Assembly: GCA_965223115.1 (NCBI GenBank)
Contig: OZ244982.1
Span: 1,736,001-1,800,000, forward strand
Source of the DNA: CBDCUI01 sp965223115
GTDB taxonomy: Bacteria; Pseudomonadota; Gammaproteobacteria; UBA4575
DNA: 64,000 bases
Reading direction: 5' to 3'
In this document: positions 26,347 through 34,049 of the stretch, piece by piece
Layout of the letters: every line of letters begins with the position of its first letter
Numbering within the stretch: the stretch's first letter is position 1
Made by a program: the position numbers and the translations under genes
The notes under the pieces: model-generated
Database searches by the model: none
What the model was told of the DNA's origin: nothing
What the model saw: the letters and a program-made list of their open reading frames with translations, nothing else

Positions 26347-26718
26347 TTATTGATAAATCCTATACGAGCCATATCTAATTGTTTTTTCATTTATTCGAAT
26401 ACGCATATTCTCTTGATGTGGATTATTTATACATCGATCGAGTTTAATTTTTGCTCGTTCAATAGCCAAAGTTATGGCAGAAAATAAATCTAGTGATTTT
26501 AGTTTAGTTTTTATTGGTGATTGGTTTTTAATATAAATTTTTATATAACAAGAAATTTCAGGATGCTCATCATGCGCATTTTTATCTAATAGAGTTATTA
26601 CAATTTTATTCACTTTATATTCATCATAGCCAAATACACTATGGAGCCGCTGTAAAATATGTTTTTTCGTTGATCCGTTTAGCTCTACACCATATGTTTG
26701 TATATTAATTTCTCGCAT
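26347..26718 (-). CDS. HPF/RaiA-family ribosome-associated protein (paralogue A)
   Basis: 123 residues with the beta-alpha-beta-beta-beta-alpha pattern of hibernation factors: INIQTYGVELN, then KIVITLLDKNA, ISCYIKIYIKN, and the long helix DLFSAITLAIERAKIKLDRC. It lacks the C-terminal dimerisation domain of long HPF. Predicted to bind the 30S subunit in stress or stationary phase. ATG at 26718. Similarity is at fold and pattern level, so the precise role is less certain than the family. Confidence 0.75.
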   Translation of the reverse strand: MREINIQTYGVELNGSTKKHILQRLHSVFGYDEYKVNKIVITLLDKNAHDEHPEISCYIKIYIKNQSPIKTKLKSLDLFSAITLAIERAKIKLDRCINNPHQENMRIRINEKTIRYGSYRIYQ

Positions 26719-26952
26719 ATCGAATTTCCTATATAATATATTTTCTAAGCATGTTTAACGTAGATATATGGTACTAGTCGTTTTAAACTTATGTATTATC
26801 CGTTTTTTTAAATATCTAATAGAATAAAAAAACCAGTCATAATGAAAACAACCGAGGCAATTACCTAGTGTAGTTTAAATAGCACTTCAGGAAAGAAGAA
26901 ATAAATTTTTCGTGTGCTATTAGCAATAGTAAATAAATTACAAGCTTTTAAA

Positions 26953-27438
26953 TTAATACAGATAGAGAGAAAAATCTCTTTTCAGCTGAACACATGAAAC
27001 ACTATTTTTTTGTATTGCCTTAATCATCGTTTTCCATGGCAACAACACACAGGTGTTTATCGAATGTCTAGGTTTACTTAAAGGTGTATTACAGAGCTTC
27101 CGCATTAAGACATCGAATGATTTATAGCTATAAGTATCGTTTAATAATAGCTGTTCAACGTTTTTATACATTTGCTGTACGTCTCTGCAGGTTTTGCCAT
27201 TCAGCTCATCTGCCATAAGAGATGCTGAAGCTTTAACTAACGAGCAGCAATTCCCTTCAAAACTAATATCAAAAAGTGTGCCTTGCCGCTCATTAAAATA
27301 GATCGTAATAGTGTCACCACATGCAAGATTTGAGCCTTTTACTTGCTGATACTTATTTTGAAGAGATTTCATATAGTTTTTTGAAAAAAATATATGATCT
27401 CTTAAAATCTCTTCATATACGTCTTCCATTCTTAACAT
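26953..27438 (-). CDS. SufU/NifU-like iron-sulfur scaffold protein
   Basis: 161 residues of the IscU_N fold. LACGDTITIYF contains Cys40 and the Asp42 typical of scaffolds. FEGNCCSLVKASASLMADEL gives Cys64/65, where most relatives have a single Cys. The last ligand position is Cys130 (SINTCVLLPW). The SASLMAD segment is characteristic. It stands alone, with no cysteine desulfurase or SUF genes nearby, and sits among hibernation-factor-like genes. Start is at 27438 or the ATG three codons later (MEDVYEE). The residues after Cys130 show no recognised domain. Confidence 0.75.
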   Translation of the reverse strand: MLRMEDVYEEILRDHIFFSKNYMKSLQNKYQQVKGSNLACGDTITIYFNERQGTLFDISFEGNCCSLVKASASLMADELNGKTCRDVQQMYKNVEQLLLNDTYSYKSFDVLMRKLCNTPLSKPRHSINTCVLLPWKTMIKAIQKNSVSCVQLKRDFSLYLY

Positions 27439-27487
27439 AGATTAAATGCCTTTACGTATGGTACAAAGTTGATGAAAATTAATTCCG

Positions 27488-27592
27488 TTAAGTAAATAGC
27501 AGTAAAATTAAACCAAAAGTTAATGCTATCCCTGTTGTGAGTGCTACTAATTCACCCCATAATTGACAGTTAAAACATCTTTTACAAATCAT
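27488..27592 (-). CDS. Small Cys-rich membrane peptide, 34 residues
   Basis: ATG at 27592 preceded by a very strong AAGGAG site (AAAAAAGGAGATCAAGAA). The product begins MICKRCFNCQLWGELVAL, so three Cys are spaced as CxxCxxC, and the rest is a hydrophobic helix ending LLLFT. A metal- or redox-active head on a membrane anchor is possible. It lies between the SufU-like and YfdX-like genes in the same direction. Family not recognised. Confidence 0.6.
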   Translation of the reverse strand: MICKRCFNCQLWGELVALTTGIALTFGLILLLFT

Positions 27593-27656
27593 TTCTTGAT
27601 CTCCTTTTTTCGCTAAAATGTATATTAGAGTGTTAATAGTATTTTAAAAATGTATT

Positions 27657-28343
27657 TTAATTATTTGATTGAGAAACTAATGGATAGTCATCTTTAATGT
27701 TCATTAATTTATCAATTATTAATACATCTCTTAGATTTAGATCTGTAATATAAAAATCAGGATTCATATAGATTGCTTCAAATACCCATCTCAAAGAGCT
27801 AATGGCCTCACGCGTATTATTAGCAACCAATGCCTCACGAGCAGTTAGCAAGCTCGCTTTGGCGAATGCATAGTCAAAATATGCAGTATGTATATTATTT
27901 TGTTTATTATTATTCCCTTGATAGATAATCCCATTTTTTAGTTTTGCATAAATTGTTGGAAATTTAGCTTTATTATGTAGGACTTCTTTGTTTACAGGTG
28001 GATAAATAAACCAATATTCTTTTGACCCGTTGACAATTAAAGGGCTTTTATTTTCAACATGAGTGTCATGAGATAATTCATTTTTTAATTTATCTATAGT
28101 GTTTATTGCATTTTTGACATACAGAAGAGAACTGCGTGGATTAGCCTCAACTCGACTGAGTGCATCTTCAGTGCTTTTTAAAATATTTTCTACCAAGTCA
28201 CTCACTGTGTTGCTACCACCGCTTGTAAATGCAATGTTCTTATGCGTCTGTTGTATATCAGAAAATGCCGTTAAAGGTAGTGAAATTAAAATCAAAGAAA
28301 AGAATAAAAATTTCTTGTGTTCGTTCAAGTTTATTGATTTCAT
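27657..28343 (-). CDS. Periplasmic YfdX-like protein
   Basis: 228 residues with an N-terminal signal peptide (about 1-29, FLFFSLILISLPLTAFSD). A helical body follows, with a repeated DALSRVEANPRSSLLYVKNAI-like helix pair and the ending AREALVANNTREAISSLRWVF, features that resemble the YfdX family of stress-related periplasmic proteins. Its ATG overlaps the stop of the upstream hibernation-factor-like gene by 4 bases (ATGA), so the two are translationally coupled. Family assignment is moderate. Confidence 0.6.
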   Translation of the reverse strand: MKSINLNEHKKFLFFSLILISLPLTAFSDIQQTHKNIAFTSGGSNTVSDLVENILKSTEDALSRVEANPRSSLLYVKNAINTIDKLKNELSHDTHVENKSPLIVNGSKEYWFIYPPVNKEVLHNKAKFPTIYAKLKNGIIYQGNNNKQNNIHTAYFDYAFAKASLLTAREALVANNTREAISSLRWVFEAIYMNPDFYITDLNLRDVLIIDKLMNIKDDYPLVSQSNN

Positions 28344-28732
28344 GATAATTCTCTTGTTAATAGTTGATTCTGATTTGGTAATTTGAGTAACGTTGCATGT
28401 ATTTTTTGTTTCTTTAAACCTTTTATTCTATTAAGTAATTTTTCTAACTTAGCAAATCTTCTTGATACATTTCTTTTTGCTCGTTGTGCTGCATACTCTA
28501 TTGCCAGATAGATGCTATCAGCTTGAGCTTCTGAAATAATTGTTGGAAGAGCTCGTGCTTGGATATGCATTTGACAAATTACAATATTTTTTTCGTTTGG
28601 TTTAAAATAGCGAACACCTACTTTTAGAACCCTTGTGTTCAAATTAGAAAATAGATCATTAATTCTATTTTCTGTATGTCTACGCAAATGATCTGTAACT
28701 TCTATATTGTGTGATTGAATATTAAGTTGCAT
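28340..28732 (-). CDS. HPF/RaiA-family ribosome-associated protein (paralogue B)
   Basis: 130 residues. LNIQSHNIEVTDHLRRHTENRI, a VRYFKPNEKNIVICQMHIQ strand pair and a helix with YLAIEYAAQRAKRNVSRRFAKL fit the S30EA hibernation fold. The basic C-terminal tail (LNRIKGLKKQKI) may contact rRNA. It differs markedly from paralogue A in sequence. It is the first gene of a two-gene unit with the YfdX-like gene (4-base overlap) and is divergent from nhaR. Confidence 0.75.
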   Translation of the reverse strand: MQLNIQSHNIEVTDHLRRHTENRINDLFSNLNTRVLKVGVRYFKPNEKNIVICQMHIQARALPTIISEAQADSIYLAIEYAAQRAKRNVSRRFAKLEKLLNRIKGLKKQKIHATLLKLPNQNQLLTRELS

Positions 28733-28968
28733 ATGTATTAATAGTTGTTTGAAATTATGTTCAGCATAATCACGAATCTACTGTGCGACAATTCGTTTAT
28801 TTTTGAGTCATACATCGGTTTAACTAGATAGGATATATGTAATCAGATTAATATTAGCGATCTGGGGAAAATTATTCGTAATTATCGAATATTTAATGCT
28901 TAAAATACGAATATTCCTTACAATAGATAACGAGTATTATGGTTCTTAAATATAAATAAAGCACTTAA

Positions 28969-29868
28969 ATGAGACATTTAAACTACAATCATTTGTTCTA
29001 TTTCTGGACGGTTGCTCGTGAAGGAAGCATTGCTAAAGCTTCTGAAGTCCTACATATCACTCCACAAACGATTAGTGGTCAGCTCAAGCTTTTAGAAGAT
29101 TCTGTAGGAACAGCACTTTTCCAGCGAAAAGGGCGTGGCCTTATGTTAACGGATACTGGGCAAATTGTTCATTTATATGCAGATGAAATTTTTTCTTTAG
29201 GTGCAGAGCTTTCGCAACGCTTAAAAAGCAAAGAACCAGGCAAACCTCTTGAGTTAAATGTGGGCGTTGTATTTTCTATTGCCAAGCTAATTGCATACAG
29301 AATACTAGAACCAGTACTTGAGCTCGAAGATCCTGTGCGGGTAATTTGCCATGAGGGTAACCTCGATAAACTTCTGGGTGATCTCGCAGTGCATAAATTA
29401 GATCTTGTATTATCAGATAGGCCTCTTCCTCCCGGCTTGCATGTAAAAGCTTATAACCATGTACTAGGAAATAGTACGATTTCCTTTTTTGCACAAAAAC
29501 GGCTTGCGAAATCATATCGAAAGAATTTTCCAAACTCTTTAGACCAAGTCCCTATGCTCATGCCCGTTAAAACTAATGTACTTCGAAGGAGTTTAGAAGA
29601 TTGGTTCGGCCAACTGGATATTAACTTGAATATTATTTCTGAGTTTGACGATAGTGCTTTACTCAAAGCATTTGGTAGTGCGGGTGTAGGTGTTTTCCCG
29701 GCACCTACTACCATTTCTGAGCAGGTTGAACATATGTATCACGCAAGTTTAATCGGAACAGTCGATGAATTGAACGAAACATATTACGCCATTTCGCCAG
29801 AGCGAAAATTAAAACACCCAGGTGTAATGTGTATTACTGAAACTGCACGCGAAGAACTTTTTAATTAA
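28969..29868 (+). CDS. nhaR: LysR-family activator NhaR
   Basis: 299 residues. The N-terminal winged helix starts MRHLNYNHLFYFWTVAREGS, then ASEVLHITPQTISGQLKLLE (recognition helix), typical of NhaR. The effector domain follows. It lies five bases upstream of nhaA; in E. coli nhaR is downstream of nhaA, but regulator and target remain paired. Expected to sense sodium and activate nhaA. The 236-base gap upstream (28733-28968) should hold its promoter; it also serves paralogue B on the other strand. Confidence 0.93.
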   Translation: MRHLNYNHLFYFWTVAREGSIAKASEVLHITPQTISGQLKLLEDSVGTALFQRKGRGLMLTDTGQIVHLYADEIFSLGAELSQRLKSKEPGKPLELNVGVVFSIAKLIAYRILEPVLELEDPVRVICHEGNLDKLLGDLAVHKLDLVLSDRPLPPGLHVKAYNHVLGNSTISFFAQKRLAKSYRKNFPNSLDQVPMLMPVKTNVLRRSLEDWFGQLDINLNIISEFDDSALLKAFGSAGVGVFPAPTTISEQVEHMYHASLIGTVDELNETYYAISPERKLKHPGVMCITETAREELFN

Positions 29869-29873
29869 TAACG

Positions 29874-31070
29874 ATGATAAATACACATAACGGATTTTTT
29901 GCAAAATATGTTCAGCAAGAATCATTTGCTGGAATCCTTTTGGTAGCAACAGCATTACTTGCAATTCTTGTAGCAAATTCTCCATTAAATATTTACTACC
30001 AAATGCTCATCGACACTCCAGTTGCAATCAAAGTTGGTCAATTAGAGATCTATAAACCTTTACTGCTTTGGGTAAATGATGGCTTGATGGCCATATTTTT
30101 CTTTTTAATTGGATTAGAGCTAAAGCGAGAATTTATTGAAGGTGAACTATCTGAACGAAAAAATATCGTTTTACCTGCTTTGGGTGCAGTAGGTGGAATG
30201 CTAGTACCAGCATTGATTTATGTCTGGCTAAATTATGATGATCCTATTGCTTTACAAGGATGGGCCATACCGGCTGCAACAGATATTGCTTTTGCACTGG
30301 GTATTTTATCTTTATTAGGTTCTAGAGTTCCTATTAGCTTAAAAGTTTTTCTAACTTCATTAGCAATATTTGATGATGTGGGGGCTATCCTGATCATCGC
30401 ATTATTTTATACGAGTAAAATTTCAATAGATGCACTGTTACTTGTCGCAGTAACTTGTCTAATTTTATTTGTCATTAACAAAAAGGGCATAATTGATAAA
30501 AGTATTTATATCATTCTTGGCATTGTCATGTGGGTAGCAATGCTAAAATCTGGAGTACATGCGACACTTGCAGGTGTAATTCTAGCTATATTTATTCCTT
30601 TTGATGCTAAATCTAATCACGAAATTTCGCCTCTTAAGAGTTTAGAGCAAGATTTACATTCAGCAGTCACACTAATTATTTTACCAATTTTTGCTTTTTG
30701 CAATGCAGGTGTTAATTTCTTGGATTTTGGGTTGGAACAACTTCTGCATGGGATCCCACTGGGAATCGCACTTGGATTATTCTTTGGTAATCAAATTGGC
30801 ATTTTTGTGTTCTGTTGGTTAGGCATCAAACTTCGTTTTACTACATTACCTGAAGAAATCTCTTGGTTATCCTTATATGGAACCGCTGCACTCTGCGGTG
30901 TCGGGTTTACAATGAGTCTGTTTATTGGTTCATTAGCATTTGAAGAAACAGGTGCAAATTATTTGGTAGATGAAAGAATAGGTATTCTTGTTGGCTCTCT
31001 AGCCTCTGGTATATATGGGTATTTTATTTTACGCAATAGCTTAAAATTAAACTCGAATAATAAGAGCTAA
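29874..31070 (+). CDS. nhaA: Na+/H+ antiporter NhaA
   Basis: 398 residues, about 12 transmembrane helices. Key residues by alignment with E. coli from memory: Asp137 (D133) in PAATDIAFALG, and Asp167/Asp168 (D163/D164) in LAIFDDVGAI. The E. coli Lys300 in GKPLGI is Asn306 here (FFGNQIGI), an unusual loss of the salt-bridge partner. Exchanges sodium for protons at the inner membrane. It is five bases downstream of nhaR, clearly one transcription unit. Confidence 0.95.
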   Translation: MINTHNGFFAKYVQQESFAGILLVATALLAILVANSPLNIYYQMLIDTPVAIKVGQLEIYKPLLLWVNDGLMAIFFFLIGLELKREFIEGELSERKNIVLPALGAVGGMLVPALIYVWLNYDDPIALQGWAIPAATDIAFALGILSLLGSRVPISLKVFLTSLAIFDDVGAILIIALFYTSKISIDALLLVAVTCLILFVINKKGIIDKSIYIILGIVMWVAMLKSGVHATLAGVILAIFIPFDAKSNHEISPLKSLEQDLHSAVTLIILPIFAFCNAGVNFLDFGLEQLLHGIPLGIALGLFFGNQIGIFVFCWLGIKLRFTTLPEEISWLSLYGTAALCGVGFTMSLFIGSLAFEETGANYLVDERIGILVGSLASGIYGYFILRNSLKLNSNNKS

Positions 31071-31170
31071 TTCATAGATCATTTATGTTTGATATATAAA
31101 TTATTTACATAATTTAAATTTAATTAAATAAGCGCTATTGATCAAAAACAAACATTAACATTAAACACAC

Positions 31171-31770
31171 TTAATCAATATCCTCTGCTAAAGATTTTCT
31201 TATTGATTCCGGAACGGACTCAATCGCATGTGTGTATTTAGGGTGATCGATACCAATACTGATTGCTGTGCCTGCCTTTAAAGCTGCTACCATATCCGCG
31301 TCAAGTTCAAAGCGCATAAAATGTACAGAAGAAGTTTTTTCTTCGGTTTCACGCGGTAAGTCTTCATCGCATATGGGAAATACTTTTTCATAACCACTTA
31401 CTTGTACCCAGGTAACGTCTTCAATGCCAATTAGCTCTTGTAATTTTATTGCACGTTCCTCGGGGTCGGGAAACTCAATCATAAAGGTAACTTTCCAATT
31501 ACTACCATCCGGTATCAATGGGTTATAAGCATCTAACTCTTCTTGAATTCCTTCACTTTCAAAAATACGTTCTGCTCGCAACATTTCTTGAATTTGATAT
31601 TGCATTATAAGACGATCCTCAAAATGCATGGTGACATTTGGACCTACTTGGATAACACGATTCTTTTTATGTTCTATGATTTGAGCACGAAACTCATCAC
31701 GCATAGCTGCATAATCTTCTAAGGAATGTAAATCTTGTCTAGTGAGTTTTTGCATAACAATATTACTCAA
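31171..31770 (-). CDS. DUF3501 family protein
   Basis: 199 residues, no signal peptide. The body with HFEDRLIMQYQIQEMLRAERIF and SNWKVTFMIEFPDPEERAIKL matches my memory of DUF3501. Its biochemical function is unknown. It is consistently linked to a rubrerythrin and a two-cluster Fe-S oxidoreductase, which lie directly upstream here (three-base spacing from the oxidoreductase), so a role in peroxide or iron-sulfur homeostasis is inferred from the context. Confidence 0.85.
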   Translation of the reverse strand: MSNIVMQKLTRQDLHSLEDYAAMRDEFRAQIIEHKKNRVIQVGPNVTMHFEDRLIMQYQIQEMLRAERIFESEGIQEELDAYNPLIPDGSNWKVTFMIEFPDPEERAIKLQELIGIEDVTWVQVSGYEKVFPICDEDLPRETEEKTSSVHFMRFELDADMVAALKAGTAISIGIDHPKYTHAIESVPESIRKSLAEDID

Positions 31771-31773
31771 AAA

Positions 31774-33099
31774 TTATAACCCATAAGCAGTACGTAATAG
31801 CGTCAAAGGATGTGTCGGAGACGAACCGTCTTTTATGCCATTAGCCAAGTGATGTCCTGCCAATGGACAGTCACTGGCATAATAGTCTGGCTCGGATTTT
31901 TTGATTTTATTTACAACCGGGCGCCCTATTTTCATAGCCACATCATGAAATTCTTCCTTAACTGCATAAGTACCATCGTGACCAGCACAACGCTCAATTA
32001 ATTCGATTTCAGTTTCAGGAATTAGATTTAAAATATCTCTGGTCTTAAGGCCAATATTCTGCACACGCAAGTGACAAGGTGCATGGTATGAAACTTTACC
32101 CAGGGTTTTAGTAAAATTTGTATTTAACTTAGCGTCTTTATGCCGTAAGGCTAAGTATTCAAAAGGGTCAAATATAGCTTGTTGAATTTTCTTAAGATCT
32201 TCATCTTCCGGAAACATCAAAGGAAGCTCTTGTTTATACATAAGCACACACGAGGGTATAGGCGCAATGATATCCCAGCCATCCTGAATAACTCCCATAA
32301 AAACAGGAACATTATGTTCTTTATTTTTTTCAACTGATGCTAAATCACCTAACTCTAGCTTAGGCATACTGCAACATTTATCTCCTGTAATAACTTTTGT
32401 TGCAATGTCATTGTGTTCAAATATTTTTATTAAGTCTTCAATTAAACCAGGTTCATTGTGATTACTGTAGCAAGTTGTATAAATCGCAACCTTCCCTTGA
32501 GTATCCCCTACAGCATTAATAGTTTGTACACTTGTACGATGATTTTTAAATTTACTTTTAGCTGATTTGCTTTGATAGTTAGGTAAATAAGCGTCTTGGT
32601 GTATACCAAGCATTTTCTGCATGCCTTTACGAACCATATCGGATTGACTGACCGCATTAACCGTCTGTGCAACAATGGGTATACCTGCAATAGAACCCAC
32701 TTGGTCTGTGTTGCTTAATAATGTATCTCTACGTGACGCACCATTATTTTTAAATTTAATCGCTTTAGCTCTTAGCATTAAATGTGGAAAATCCACATTC
32801 CATTCATGCGGAGGAACATAAGGGCATTTGGTTAAAAAACAAAGATCGCACAAATAACAATGATCAACCACTTTTATGTAATCGGCTTTATCTACACCGT
32901 CTACTTCCATGGTTGATGATTCATCTACTAAATCAAACAATGTAGGAAATGAATTACACAAACTTACACAACGCCTACAACCATGACAGATGTCATAAAC
33001 GCGTTCTAACTCCTTATTTAGATCATCCTCGTCATAAAACTTTGGATTTTTCCAATCAATGGGATGTCGTGTAGGCGCTTCTAAACTGCCTTCTCTCAT
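31774..33099 (-). CDS. Heterodisulfide-reductase-like iron-sulfur oxidoreductase
   Basis: 441 residues. Two N-terminal 4Fe-4S motifs: Cys38/41/44/48 (CHGCRRCVSLC) and Cys81/84/87/92 (CYLCDLCFLTKC). Two CCG domains follow, with KCCSMPKLELGD in the first and APCHLRVQN plus ERCAGHDG in the second, as in GlpC/HdrB-type proteins. Soluble (no helices). Likely electron partner of the upstream rubrerythrin; the direct substrate is unknown. Second gene of the rubrerythrin operon. Confidence 0.88.
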   Translation of the reverse strand: MREGSLEAPTRHPIDWKNPKFYDEDDLNKELERVYDICHGCRRCVSLCNSFPTLFDLVDESSTMEVDGVDKADYIKVVDHCYLCDLCFLTKCPYVPPHEWNVDFPHLMLRAKAIKFKNNGASRRDTLLSNTDQVGSIAGIPIVAQTVNAVSQSDMVRKGMQKMLGIHQDAYLPNYQSKSAKSKFKNHRTSVQTINAVGDTQGKVAIYTTCYSNHNEPGLIEDLIKIFEHNDIATKVITGDKCCSMPKLELGDLASVEKNKEHNVPVFMGVIQDGWDIIAPIPSCVLMYKQELPLMFPEDEDLKKIQQAIFDPFEYLALRHKDAKLNTNFTKTLGKVSYHAPCHLRVQNIGLKTRDILNLIPETEIELIERCAGHDGTYAVKEEFHDVAMKIGRPVVNKIKKSEPDYYASDCPLAGHHLANGIKDGSSPTHPLTLLRTAYGL

Positions 33100-33137
33100 G
33101 AAATCTACTTATGAATTTGTTGTTGGAGTATGTTGAT

Positions 33138-33174
33138 AGCGTACAAATCAATTTTCGCTTGGTTTGTACGCTAC
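33138..33174 (-). repeat. Hairpin between rubrerythrin and the Fe-S oxidoreductase
   Basis: TAGCGTACAAA pairs perfectly (11 bp) with TTTGTACGCTA over a 15-base loop, 17 bases after the rubrerythrin stop. There is no T-run, so it is more likely an mRNA-stability or partial-attenuation element giving more rubrerythrin than downstream products. Confidence 0.6.
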
Positions 33175-33190
33175 CTTACCCAATGAAATG

Positions 33191-33607
33191 CTAGTCGAGT
33201 GTATCCAATGCTTTTTGGAAACGATTGGCGTGTGAACGCTCTGCTTTAGCCAGCGTTTCGAACCAATCTGCAACTTCATCAAAACTCTCGTCACGAGCCG
33301 TCTTCGCCATGCCAGGATACATGTCTGTATACTCATGCGTTTCACCTGCAATCGCTGCTTTCAGGTTATCCGAAGTGGAACCAATAGGTAGACCTGTTGC
33401 AGGGTCACCACACTCTTCTAAATATTCCAAGTGGCCGTGTGCATGGCCTGTTTCACCTTCAGCAGTAGAACGAAATACTGCGGATACGTCGTTGTATCCT
33501 TCTACATCTGCTTTTGCAGCAAAATATAGATATCGGCGATTAGCTTGGGATTCGCCAGCAAATGCGGCTTTTAAATTATCTTCAGTTTTACTGCCTTTTA
33601 AAGACAT
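33191..33607 (-). CDS. rbr: Rubrerythrin (erythrin type, no rubredoxin domain)
   Basis: 138 residues: the diiron ferritin-like domain only. Glu19, E52-x-x-H55 (ETGH), Glu89 and E123-x-x-H126 (ERSH) give the diiron ligands. The C-terminal rubredoxin Cys set is absent, so an external electron donor is needed, plausibly the neighbouring Fe-S protein. Peroxide reduction is the family role. Strong GGAGG site before the ATG at 33607. Preceded by two PerR-like operators. Confidence 0.95.
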   Translation of the reverse strand: MSLKGSKTEDNLKAAFAGESQANRRYLYFAAKADVEGYNDVSAVFRSTAEGETGHAHGHLEYLEECGDPATGLPIGSTSDNLKAAIAGETHEYTDMYPGMAKTARDESFDEVADWFETLAKAERSHANRFQKALDTLD

Positions 33608-33670
33608 TATCGCTACCTCCAGCTATTATGTTTTCAGCAATTTCACCATAAAATTGCCATTTTTTATGAT

Positions 33671-33685
33671 TTAGACTTAGTCTAA
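33671..33685. promoter_or_regulatory. PerR/Fur-like 7-1-7 operator 1 upstream of rubrerythrin
   Basis: TTAGACTTAGTCTAA is a perfect 7-1-7 inverted repeat, the geometry of PerR/Fur/Zur boxes. It lies 64 bases upstream of the rubrerythrin ATG in the likely promoter. The regulator gene is not in the window. Confidence 0.65.
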
Positions 33686-33698
33686 ACTTAATGTGACT

Positions 33699-33713
33699 TT
33701 AGACCACGTCTAA
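33699..33713. promoter_or_regulatory. PerR/Fur-like 7-1-7 operator 2 upstream of rubrerythrin
   Basis: TTAGACCACGTCTAA is the same half-site (TTAGAC/GTCTAA) with one central mismatch, centred 28 bp from operator 1, which is close to three helical turns. Two boxes on one promoter suggest co-operative repression. Confidence 0.6.
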
Positions 33714-33791
33714 AAATATGTCAATAAAGTTTTAAACATCGAACCTAAATGACTACATAATATACTTATATAAAAACCCAGGAATATAAAA

Positions 33792-34049
33792 GTGGCCCGT
33801 AAAAGCACAACTAAGTCAATAAATTTCGAAAAGTCTCTTAAACAACTCGAAACACTCGTTGAAAAATTAGAAAAAGGTGAGCTTTCACTAGAAGACTCAC
33901 TAAAACAATTTGAACAAGGTGTGCGACTAACACGCGAATGCCGACAAGCTTTACAAGCAGCCGAACAAAAAATTTCAGTGTTAAGCCAAGAAAATGGAAA
34001 CTGGGTAGAGACGGAACTTAAAGATGGAGATTTGCTTGAAAGCAATTGA
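33792..34049 (+). CDS. xseB: Exodeoxyribonuclease VII small subunit
   Basis: 85 residues; helical with NFEKSLKQLETLVEKLEKGELSLEDSL, the family signature. Partner of XseA in single-strand DNA degradation (xseA is not in the window). The start is GTG at 33792 with AGGA upstream. It overlaps ispA by 26 bases, typical of the xseB-ispA-dxs cluster. Confidence 0.95.
   Translation: MARKSTTKSINFEKSLKQLETLVEKLEKGELSLEDSLKQFEQGVRLTRECRQALQAAEQKISVLSQENGNWVETELKDGDLLESN

Noticed and set aside
33225..33674. 149-codon plus-strand frame opposite rubrerythrin
   Set aside because: Antisense to a gene with clear diiron motifs, and no ribosome site or known motif.
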